Positions 6,801 to 12,240 of a stretch of DNA of 14,129 bases are shown here, one piece after another. The stretch's first letter is position 1; each line of letters opens with the position of its first letter. The notes under the pieces were generated by a model that was not told where the DNA came from, searched no databases, and saw only the letters and a list, made by a program, of their open reading frames with translations. Source of the DNA: Acidobacteriota bacterium (GTDB lineage: Bacteria; Acidobacteriota; UBA4820; DSQY01); assembly GCA_021814355.1 (NCBI GenBank), contig JAKAIJ010000039.1, positions 1 to 14,129 of the forward strand. The letters run 5' to 3'. Both the position numbers and the translations under genes were made by a program.

Positions 6801-7152
6801 GGGGGTCCGGGTCCGTAGCGACCTGGTGGTCCTCTCCGGCTGCCAGACGGCCCTGGGGGAGGCCCGCGGAGGCGAGGGCCTTATCGGCTTGACCCGGGCC
6901 TGGGAGTACGCCGGGGCGCGTGCCGTTCTTTCTTCGCTCTGGAGCGTCTCGGACGAGAGCACCTGCGACCTCATGGCCCGCTTCTACGAGGGCCTGCGGC
7001 GCGGCGCGGGGAAGGCCCGCGCGCTCCAGGAGGCGCAGGTGTCCCTCCTCCGGTCCCGGCCCCGCGCCGGCGCCCCTCGCGGATACGGGACTGAAGCCCC
7101 CTCCCACCCCTTCCGCTGGGCGGGGTTCGTCCTCAACGGCGACTGGCGCTGA
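3817..7152 (+). CDS. Exported PDZ/TPR/CHAT-domain protein
   Basis: A predicted caspase-like (CHAT) cysteine protease with a large helical recognition region; substrate unknown. The 1111-residue order is: signal peptide (hydrophobic ATALTLAILAGLG, likely cleaved after PRA); a PDZ-like segment, about 31-115, with GLREGDVLLAW; diverged TPR helices, about 125-280; eight 41-residue TPR repeats at 281-608, each starting [A/E]PxS; a helical linker rich in charged residues; and a CHAT domain, about 800-1108. The probable catalytic pair is His960 (HFACHG) and Cys1009 (LSGCQTA). The C-terminal WAGFVLNGD is typical of CHAT domains. ATG 3817 is preferred over the upstream GTG 3757 because AAGGCGAGG precedes it and the signal peptide then begins properly. 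CHAT proteins are often activated through their TPR part, but no gasdermin-like or other obvious target gene lies next to it. Fold and family are secure; biological role is unknown. Confidence 0.92.
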   Translation: MRSGSAAATALTLAILAGLGPKPRAAPPEEGIVVVGLQPGAAGERGGLREGDVLLAWTREGLFSGDFPAVSGRFRTPFDLFAVETEQSPRGPVRLLAEREGAPFVTSPEPGPWGVAAAPRLEGEALAAFRAGGKELGAGQLDAGLSRWRRLAEKERRCGAPPTAAWLLLRVGEETAKAGRPEEARCAFEEALEAARESGQERVRPWILKAGGEALAASKDYAGAVAALRAALVLLENGGEEHALEEAGALFALAGAERRAGEAREAERHLERALESQQRQAPGSLPLAATLHRLGSFSLVRGDLDGAERRYLQSLAITLCLAPRSLAAANALGNLGTVARNRGDLGLAVQYHLRALAIEQELEPGSLGEADTLQSLAIVDYDRGDFAAAEPLYRRALGIYEEKAPESLDLAGILNNLGALRRARDDLEGAARLYARAAEIKERLAPGSAQVASTLLNLGELAQARADYGEADRLFAQAQAIFAFLAPRSISEAAVLHNRAMNAEAGGELETAEVLFEKALAMKQATAPDSLTLASTLRAMGELAARRGRLARAEPPLLRALDLARRWAPGSHEEARAAHALAGLRLQQGRRAEALRSDLEAVEAIESQARRLGGSREVGERFSAQYADYYREAVDLLVRLGRGDEAFLLLERFRARSLLEMLAERDLDFRKDAPEELLQEERRTRRALEVLYGRRARLGPQADPASLEALRDQIASLEEALEGLEARLRSVSPVLASLRYPHPLSAREARRVLGPKTLLLTYCAGEKRTILLTLLDGRLAHYALPVDRARLERSCRALRGLLSTQGAPLSQVQARAAGLYHLLLGPAEGELASARDVVICADGPLHYLPFAALRTPRGHYLVEEKPLAMALSATVLGELAPPGGKDREAPSLWAFGGCVYDAAQPDGAPALSGLPATAREVARAGGEFPGRARLFTGEAATEEQAKRLGGTVTYVHFACHGLLSESAPLDSALALTSPRQGGEEDGFLRAWEILEGVRVRSDLVVLSGCQTALGEARGGEGLIGLTRAWEYAGARAVLSSLWSVSDESTCDLMARFYEGLRRGAGKARALQEAQVSLLRSRPRAGAPRGYGTEAPSHPFRWAGFVLNGDWR
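4657..5640 (+). repeat. Eight in-register 41-residue TPR repeats
   Basis: The coding stretch contains eight consecutive units of exactly 41 codons with no insertion or deletion. Each opens with Ala/Glu-Pro-x-Ser (APGS, APRS, EPGS, APES, APGS, APRS, APDS, APGS) and most carry LxxLG near position 13 and a Gly/Arg-Asp turn near 22. The 41-residue period is longer than the canonical 34-residue TPR, close to the 42-residue kinesin-light-chain type. The units have diverged at the DNA level, so this is an old array, not a recent expansion. Confidence 0.9.
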
Positions 7153-7194
7153 CCCCCCGGAGCCGCGCGCCTCCGCCCCCGCGGGCTTTCCCTC

Positions 7195-7203
7195 TGGTAA
7201 AAT
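7195..7203 (+). promoter_or_regulatory. Candidate extended -10 of glmS
   Basis: TGG followed by TAAAAT (7198-7203) forms an extended -10 motif about 45 bp before the glmS start. No good -35 is seen at the expected distance. The gap of 96 bp after the CHAT gene leaves room for an independent promoter. Confidence 0.35.
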
Positions 7204-7248
7204 GGCTTCGGCGCGGTCCCACCGCGCCCTTTTCACGGGAGAGCCACC

Positions 7249-9039
7249 ATGTGCGGCATCTTCGGGATCGTGGCGGCGAAGGAGCGGGAGCTGGGGCCGG
7301 TCCTCGTGGAGGCCGGAAAACGCCTCTCCTACCGGGGGTACGACTCGGTGGGATGCGCCACGCTCTCGGCCGGCGGCGCCATTGACCTCCGCAAGGACGT
7401 GGGCAAGGTGGAGGAGGTGGCCTCGCGCCACCGCCTCGCGCAGATGCGGGGCCTGCGGGGCATGACCCAGCTCCGGTGGGCCACCTTCGGGGCCCCCTCG
7501 CGGGCCAACGCCCAGCCCCACCTGGATTCCTCGGGAGAAATGGTGGGCGCCCACAACGGGAACGTCGTCAACAACGTGGAGCTGCGGGCCCAGTTTCTGG
7601 CCGAGGGGATGACGGTCCGCTCCACCAACGACGGCGAGTCCTGCGTCCACGCGGTGGAGCGCCACATCCGCCAGGGGGCCACGGTCCTCGAATCCATCGG
7701 GCGGGCCGCCCGGGACCTCCAGGGGGACTACGCCTATCTCCTCGGGAGGGCCGACGAGAAGGTGCTCTACGCCTTCAAGAAGGGCTCCGGGCTCGTGGCG
7801 GGGGTGGGCGACGGGTTCACCTGCGTGGCCTCCGACCTGCCCTGCCTTCTGCCGCTCACCCGGCGCGTCCTGCGGATCCGCGACGGCGAGGCGGTGGTCC
7901 TTCACGCCGACCGCCTCGAACTCTTCGACGCTGCCACCGGAACCCGGGTGGAGCGGGAGCCCGAGGAGGTCACCGAGACCATGGAGGCGGCCCAGAAGGG
8001 CGGCTACCCCCACTTCATGCTCAAGGAAATCCACGAACAGCCCCAGGTGGCGCGGGAGCTCATCCACCTGCTGGGTGCCAGCAAGCACGTGGCTCCCTTC
8101 GTGGAGCGGCTCAGAAGGGCGCGCCACCTCTACCTCGTGGCCTGCGGCACCTCTTACCACGCCGCACTCTTGGGCGCGGTCTACTTCGCCCGGCTCGCGG
8201 GCAAGCCGGCGGTGCCGGTCCTCGCGCCCCAGTTCCTGGCGCAGTACGTGCCCGCCCTCGGCGCCGAGGACGCGGGGCTCTTCGTGAGCCAGAGCGGCGA
8301 GACCAAGGACGTGCTCAACGCGCTGGAGGCGGCGCGCGCCCAAGGGGCGGCCGTGCTCGGGCTGGTGAACGTGCTCGGCTCCACCCTCATGACCGCGAGC
8401 GACCGCTACCTCCCGCTGGCCTGCGGCTACGAGATCTCCGTGCCCGCCACCAAGACCTTCGTGAACCAGTGCGTCGCCTTTCTCCACCTGGCCCTGCGCC
8501 TCGGCGGCCGCCCGGTCCGCACGCTCGACGGCCTCCCGGCGCTCCTCCAGGAGACCATCGAGTCGGCGGAGCCCCAGGTGGCGGCCCTGGCGCCCCAGCT
8601 CGTGGACAAGGAGGACCTCTACTGCCTGGGGTACGGCCTCACCTACCCCATCGCGCTGGAGGGGGCCCTGAAGCTCAAGGAGGTCACCTACGCCCACTGC
8701 GAGGGGATGCTCTCCACCGAGTTCAAGCACGGCCCCCTGAGCGCCGTGCGGCAGGGCTACCCCGTCCTCTTCGCGGGCCAGTCCGAGGACGTCCCTCTGC
8801 TCGTGAGCGGCATCAACGAGTGTGCCTGCCGCGGCGCGCGCACGGTGGTGGTCTCCCAGGACGACCCGCGCCTGCGCGCCAACGCCGGCGACCTCGTCGT
8901 TCTGCCCCCGGCGGATCCGCTCCTCTCGGCCATCCTCGCGGTCGTCCCGCTCCAGCTCCTGGCCTACCGCCTCAGCGTGGCGCGGGGGTTCGACCCGGAT
9001 TTCCCCCGCAACCTGAGCAAAACCCTCACGGTGGACTAG
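7249..9039 (+). CDS. glmS: Glutamine--fructose-6-phosphate aminotransferase, divergent
   Basis: Makes glucosamine 6-phosphate from fructose 6-phosphate and glutamine, the entry step to peptidoglycan and LPS amino sugars; cytosolic. The 596 residues hold an N-terminal class II glutaminase domain, with Cys2 freed by removal of Met1, Arg76-Trp77, Asn103-Gly104 and Asp128. Two SIS domains follow, with CGTS at 299-302, a SQSGET phosphate loop, Glu478, His494 in KHGPLS and the near-terminal Lys591. These fit the catalytic Glu, His and Lys of E. coli GlmS. Unusual points: the glutaminase motifs RWATFG, NAQPH and AHNGNVVNN are partly PurF-like, replacing RWATHG, NAHPH and HNGIIEN. The usual STK near the sugar site is ATK (Ala400), and the last residue is Asp. 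ATG 7249 is required by the catalytic Cys2; GGGAGA precedes it. GlmS is the best call, but a related sugar aminotransferase with altered substrate is possible. Confidence 0.85.
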   Translation: MCGIFGIVAAKERELGPVLVEAGKRLSYRGYDSVGCATLSAGGAIDLRKDVGKVEEVASRHRLAQMRGLRGMTQLRWATFGAPSRANAQPHLDSSGEMVGAHNGNVVNNVELRAQFLAEGMTVRSTNDGESCVHAVERHIRQGATVLESIGRAARDLQGDYAYLLGRADEKVLYAFKKGSGLVAGVGDGFTCVASDLPCLLPLTRRVLRIRDGEAVVLHADRLELFDAATGTRVEREPEEVTETMEAAQKGGYPHFMLKEIHEQPQVARELIHLLGASKHVAPFVERLRRARHLYLVACGTSYHAALLGAVYFARLAGKPAVPVLAPQFLAQYVPALGAEDAGLFVSQSGETKDVLNALEAARAQGAAVLGLVNVLGSTLMTASDRYLPLACGYEISVPATKTFVNQCVAFLHLALRLGGRPVRTLDGLPALLQETIESAEPQVAALAPQLVDKEDLYCLGYGLTYPIALEGALKLKEVTYAHCEGMLSTEFKHGPLSAVRQGYPVLFAGQSEDVPLLVSGINECACRGARTVVVSQDDPRLRANAGDLVVLPPADPLLSAILAVVPLQLLAYRLSVARGFDPDFPRNLSKTLTVD

Positions 9040-9060
9040 GCTGAAGATTCTGAAGGGCGC

Positions 9061-9089
9061 TTGCCCCGGACCCCCGGAAGCACTATTTT
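9061..9089 (+). promoter_or_regulatory. Candidate promoter of the small lipoprotein gene
   Basis: TTGCCC (9061-9066) and TATTTT (9084-9089) are separated by 17 bp in the 106-bp gap after glmS. Initiation would fall near 9096, about 50 nt before the start codon. Confidence 0.4.
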
Positions 9090-9145
9090 TAGAGGCGGAG
9101 CGGTCTTCGGCCCGTACCCGGCGGCGGCCCCTCCGGAGGCGTACG

Positions 9146-9781
9146 ATGCGATCGAGAATCCCGGCGGCAGCCGTCCTCTCCACCCTCTTTCTGGCCGCGT
9201 GCACCACCCCCCGGCTCGTGAACCTCTGGTCTGATCCCACCTCCCGCGCCCCCATCCGGAAGGCCCTCGTGCTGGCCGTCAACAAGGACGGCGCATCCCG
9301 CAGGGTCTTCGAGGACCTCCTGGCCGCGGAGCTTCGCAAGCGCGGGGTCTCCGCCACCCCCTCCTACGACGTGCTTCCCGACGACCGGCCCGGCGAGACG
9401 GCGCTCCGCGAGAAGGTGCGCCAGGGGGGCTACGACGCCGCCCTGGTGACGCGGGCGGCGGGCCACGAGCGCCGCACCTCCTACAGCCCGGGCTACAGCG
9501 TGGCCGTGCCCTACGTGGTCCCGGGACCCTTCTGGGGGACCTACGCGGTCTGGTACGACTGGGCGTGGCAGCCCGGCTACGCGCGGGAGTACGAGGTGGT
9601 GGACCTCGAGACCACCCTCTGGCGCACCGAGGGCGAGGGGCGCGTGGTCTGGGCGGGAACCCTGAGAACCCTGGGGGACGATTCGGCGGCCCAGCGCGCC
9701 CGCGCCGTGGCCCGCGCCGTCCTGCCGGAGCTCGAGAAGGCCGGCCTAGTAGCCGCCGCGGCCCCCAAGCGCGACGGGTGA
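9146..9781 (+). CDS. Uncharacterised outer-envelope lipoprotein
   Basis: A 211-residue protein with a lipoprotein signal: charged MRSR, hydrophobic core, and lipobox Leu16-Ala17-Ala18-Cys19. Cys19 would be lipidated. After a short NLWSDP segment it has an alpha/beta region (KALVLAVNKD, a helix ending LRKRGV, then VLPDD), a Tyr/Trp-rich stretch around residues 112-150, and a strand pair around DLETTLWR and VVWAGTL. The organisation resembles small lipoproteins of unknown function common in GC-rich Gram-negatives, loosely like DUF4136-type proteins. I cannot assign a function. GGAGG at 9135-9139 is 6 nt before ATG 9146. It is convergent with the minus-strand propeller gene, 113 bp away, with no clear terminator between them. 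Confidence 0.8.
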   Translation: MRSRIPAAAVLSTLFLAACTTPRLVNLWSDPTSRAPIRKALVLAVNKDGASRRVFEDLLAAELRKRGVSATPSYDVLPDDRPGETALREKVRQGGYDAALVTRAAGHERRTSYSPGYSVAVPYVVPGPFWGTYAVWYDWAWQPGYAREYEVVDLETTLWRTEGEGRVVWAGTLRTLGDDSAAQRARAVARAVLPELEKAGLVAAAAPKRDG

Positions 9782-9894
9782 AGCTCGTACCGGAAAGCCC
9801 CCGCTACGTTGGACGGGGCTGCGGGGAGACGTCGCCGCGCCTTCCCGCGAGGGGCTTCCCGAACCGCTTGCTTTTCCGCCGTTTCCCGGCCGCG

Positions 9895-11205
9895 TCAGGG
9901 AGAGCGGGCGGGCTCCACGAGGGCGATGAATCCCTTTCCCCGCTCGGGTCCCTCCGGCGAGGCCGTGATGACCAGTCCCGCGAACCGTCGCCCGTCGGGG
10001 GCCCAGCTCGAATCCGCCGCCACGGCGGTTGCGCCGCCCCGGTAGTCGGGCGAGGCGGGGTCGTTGAACCCCGTGAGCCGCCGCTTGCCGGAGCCGTCCG
10101 CGGCCATGAGCCAGAACTCGGTCTTCAGCTCGAGCGGCCGTGCCCGAAAGGGGTATCCCCTCGAGGACATGAAGAGGATCGCGCGCCCGTCGGGGGAAAA
10201 ATGGGCGTGCTCGTTCCAGTCGGCGAACCCCCGCATGAGGTCCTCGGCCCTCCCCGTCGCCAGGTCGAGAATGCAGACATCGAGCCGCCGGTCGGGGTTG
10301 GCGGTGAAGAGCACCTTCGAACCGTCGGGCGAGAAGGAGTGGCTCTCGTAGAAGATGGCCCCGAAGGGGGCGTAGCTCTTCACGTCGGAGAGGACGGGGC
10401 CGTCGGCACCGATGGAGAAGGTCCCCACCCTGAGCAGCCAGGAACCGAAGGGGCGGTTCTCGGAGCCCGTGCGCTCGGCCCAGACGAGTTTTCGGCCGTC
10501 GGGGGAAAAGTGGGGGTGGAGGGTGCCGGGGACCTCCTTCCAGGCCCGGCGGCCCTTTTCTCTCCGAAAGGAGCGCATCTCGGGGTCGGGCGGCGGCTCG
10601 GCGGTGCGAAGGTCACGCTCGGTCACGGGCCGAGGCGTGGAGGGATCGTCCCGCCACGCGCGCCGTTCGGCCTGCTCCTGCCGTCTCCGGGCCATCCGCT
10701 CCATCTGCCGGGGAAACTCGTCTTTGGCCCGGTCCGGACGCCGGAGCTGCGCCTCGTCCAGCCGCCAGACGCGCCGCGCCCCGGAGCCGTCGGCGGCGAT
10801 GACCCAGAGGTCGTTGAGGACGCCCGAGCCGGGCTCGGCCTGCCGGTCGAGGAACCTCGGCGCCTCCTCTTTCTCCGCCTGGAAGACGAGGTACTTCCCG
10901 GAGGGGTGCCAGGCGGGGTTGCCGCAGTGCTTGGACGGGAGGCCGGATTTCCGGTCCGTGAGGTTCACGGCCCCCGTGCCGTCGGCGTTCATCACCCAGA
11001 CGTCGTAGAAACCGTCCGCCCCCAGGCGGTCAAAGGCGATCCGGCTGCCGTCCGGGGACCAGTCCACCCGGCCTCCGTCCGCCGCGAGGAGGGTCACCTT
11101 GGCCGCGAGCGGCGCGGAGGAAGTCGCGCCCGCCGGCTCCTGGGTCCACGCGCACGGCGCGAGGGTGAGTGAGAATGCCAACGCGAGAACTCCGGACGCG
11201 CGCAT
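9895..11205 (-). CDS. Exported PD40/TolB-like beta-propeller protein
   Basis: A 436-residue protein with a signal peptide (about 1-21) and six PD40 motifs at residues 49 (WSPDG), 99 (WHPSG), 233 (FSPDG), 291 (FSPDG), 336 (FSPDG) and 401 (WAPDG), fitting a six-bladed propeller like the C-terminal part of TolB. It is probably periplasmic and probably a binding protein; no enzyme domain follows the propeller. Between blades 2 and 3 lies an Arg/Glu-rich insert, about residues 150-222, probably helical or disordered. The Pro before Cys18 argues against lipidation. The start at 11205 is chosen because GGGGAGG lies just upstream and a signal peptide begins there. The open frame continues far upstream but only as antisense of the dehydrogenase gene. 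It is divergent from the 11332 gene across 126 bp. A TolB role in the Tol-Pal system is unlikely, since there is no N-terminal TolB domain and no tol/pal neighbours. Confidence 0.85.
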   Translation of the reverse strand: MRASGVLALAFSLTLAPCAWTQEPAGATSSAPLAAKVTLLAADGGRVDWSPDGSRIAFDRLGADGFYDVWVMNADGTGAVNLTDRKSGLPSKHCGNPAWHPSGKYLVFQAEKEEAPRFLDRQAEPGSGVLNDLWVIAADGSGARRVWRLDEAQLRRPDRAKDEFPRQMERMARRRQEQAERRAWRDDPSTPRPVTERDLRTAEPPPDPEMRSFRREKGRRAWKEVPGTLHPHFSPDGRKLVWAERTGSENRPFGSWLLRVGTFSIGADGPVLSDVKSYAPFGAIFYESHSFSPDGSKVLFTANPDRRLDVCILDLATGRAEDLMRGFADWNEHAHFSPDGRAILFMSSRGYPFRARPLELKTEFWLMAADGSGKRRLTGFNDPASPDYRGGATAVAADSSWAPDGRRFAGLVITASPEGPERGKGFIALVEPARSP

Positions 11206-11287
11206 GAGGCCTCCCCGATAAGGGATGAGACCGTGTTCCATTCTTTGAAGTTTAACCCGGCGGAGACGCGAGGGGCGTCGCCCCGCG

Positions 11288-11293
11288 TATACT
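11288..11293 (+). promoter_or_regulatory. Candidate -10 box of the HSDL2-like gene
   Basis: TATACT matches the -10 consensus at 5 of 6 positions, 39 bp before the start codon. No good -35 is seen 16-18 bp upstream. The box abuts an imperfect hairpin: ACGCG-A-GGGGC (11266-11276) pairing with GCCCCGCGT (11280-11288). That hairpin could be an operator. Confidence 0.35.
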
Positions 11294-11331
11294 GCCCGGG
11301 ACGGGCCTTCCTTTGCCGTCGGGAGAAGACC

Positions 11332-12153
11332 ATGCGCAGCCTCGCGGGCAAGACCCTCTTCGTCACCGGCTCGAGCCGCGGCATCGGAAAGGCCATTGCC
11401 CTGAGGGCGGCCCGCGACGGGGCCGCGGTGGTCCTCGCCGCCAAAACCGTGGCTCCGGACCCCAAGCTCCCGGGCACCATCCACTCGGCGGCCGAGGAGG
11501 TGGAAGCGGCGGGGGGCAGGGCCCTGCCGGTTCCCTGCGACGTCCGGGACGAGGCACAGGTGAAGGCCGCGGTGAAGGCCGCCGTGGAGACCTTCGGCCG
11601 CCTCGACATCCTGGTGAACAACGCCAGCGCCATCAACCTCCGCGGGACCCTCGAGCTTCCCGTGGCCCGGTTCGACCTCCTCTTCGCCGTCAACGCCCGC
11701 GCCGCCTTTGTCTGCTCCAAGGCGTGCCTGCCCCACCTGCTGGAGAGCGACAACCCCCACATCCTCAACATCTCCCCGCCGCTCAACACGGACCCCAAGT
11801 GGTTCCGGGGGATCGCCCCCTACACCCTCACCAAGTACGGGATGACCATGCTGGCCCTCGGCATGGCCGGGGAGTTCCGAGACCGCGGGCTCGCCGCCAA
11901 CGCCCTCTGGCCCAAGACGGGGATCGCCACGGCGGCGGTGCGAAACCTGCTCGGAGGCGAAGAGGCGGTGCGGCGGTGCCGCAGGCCCGAGATCGTGGCC
12001 GACGCCGCCCACGCCGTCCTCACCCGCCCCGCCGGCCTCTGCACGGGGCGGTGCCTGCTGGACGAGGAGGTGCTCCGGGAGGAGGGGATCTCGGACTTCT
12101 CTTCGTACGCGGTGGACCCCGGCGCGGACCTCATGCCGGACTTTTTCCTCTAG
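11332..12153 (+). CDS. HSDL2-type short-chain dehydrogenase/reductase
   Basis: A 273-residue NAD(P)-dependent oxidoreductase of the SDR superfamily. The Rossmann motif TGSSRGIG (12-19), VNNAS (95-99), Ser148 (NISPPL) and the catalytic Tyr164-x3-Lys168 (YTLTKYGM) are all present. The sequence tracks human HSDL2 closely from end to end (AAKT at 36-39, PKLPGTI at 44-50, NALWPKT at 190-196, and the C-terminal PDFFL), so the HSDL2-like branch is firm. It lacks the SCP2 lipid-transfer domain of the animal protein. The substrate is not known with certainty; fatty-acyl or hydroxysteroid-like oxidation is the usual suggestion. ATG 11332 is preferred over an upstream in-frame start at 11233 because GGGAGA (11321-11326) precedes it and homology begins there. 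Confidence 0.93.
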   Translation: MRSLAGKTLFVTGSSRGIGKAIALRAARDGAAVVLAAKTVAPDPKLPGTIHSAAEEVEAAGGRALPVPCDVRDEAQVKAAVKAAVETFGRLDILVNNASAINLRGTLELPVARFDLLFAVNARAAFVCSKACLPHLLESDNPHILNISPPLNTDPKWFRGIAPYTLTKYGMTMLALGMAGEFRDRGLAANALWPKTGIATAAVRNLLGGEEAVRRCRRPEIVADAAHAVLTRPAGLCTGRCLLDEEVLREEGISDFSSYAVDPGADLMPDFFL

Positions 12154-12172
12154 GAAGCCCTCCGGGCGCCCC

Positions 12173-12201
12173 TTGCGTCGCGGTCCGCCCCGCGGTATAG
12201 G
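12173..12201 (+). promoter_or_regulatory. Candidate promoter of the Sec lipoprotein gene
   Basis: TTGCGT (12173-12178) and TATAGG (12196-12201) are 17 bp apart, just after the dehydrogenase stop at 12153. The transcript would start near 12208, at the edge of a 16-bp palindrome, and reach the GGAGG site at 12230-12234. Confidence 0.35.
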
Positions 12202-12209
12202 GTTGCTCT

Positions 12210-12225
12210 GCCGGCGCGCGCCGGC
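12210..12225. repeat. 16-bp perfect palindrome in leader
   Basis: GCCGGCGCGCGCCGGC is self-complementary over all 16 bases and lies between the candidate promoter and the ribosome site of the Sec lipoprotein gene. It could be an operator or a 5' mRNA stabilising structure. Confidence 0.5.
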
Positions 12226-12240
12226 TTGTGGAGGAACGCG

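Noticed and set aside
5932..9357. Very long open frame on the minus strand opposite the CHAT gene and glmS
   Set aside because: It covers well-identified plus-strand genes, its translation is low-complexity and matches no family, and such antisense frames are expected at this GC content.
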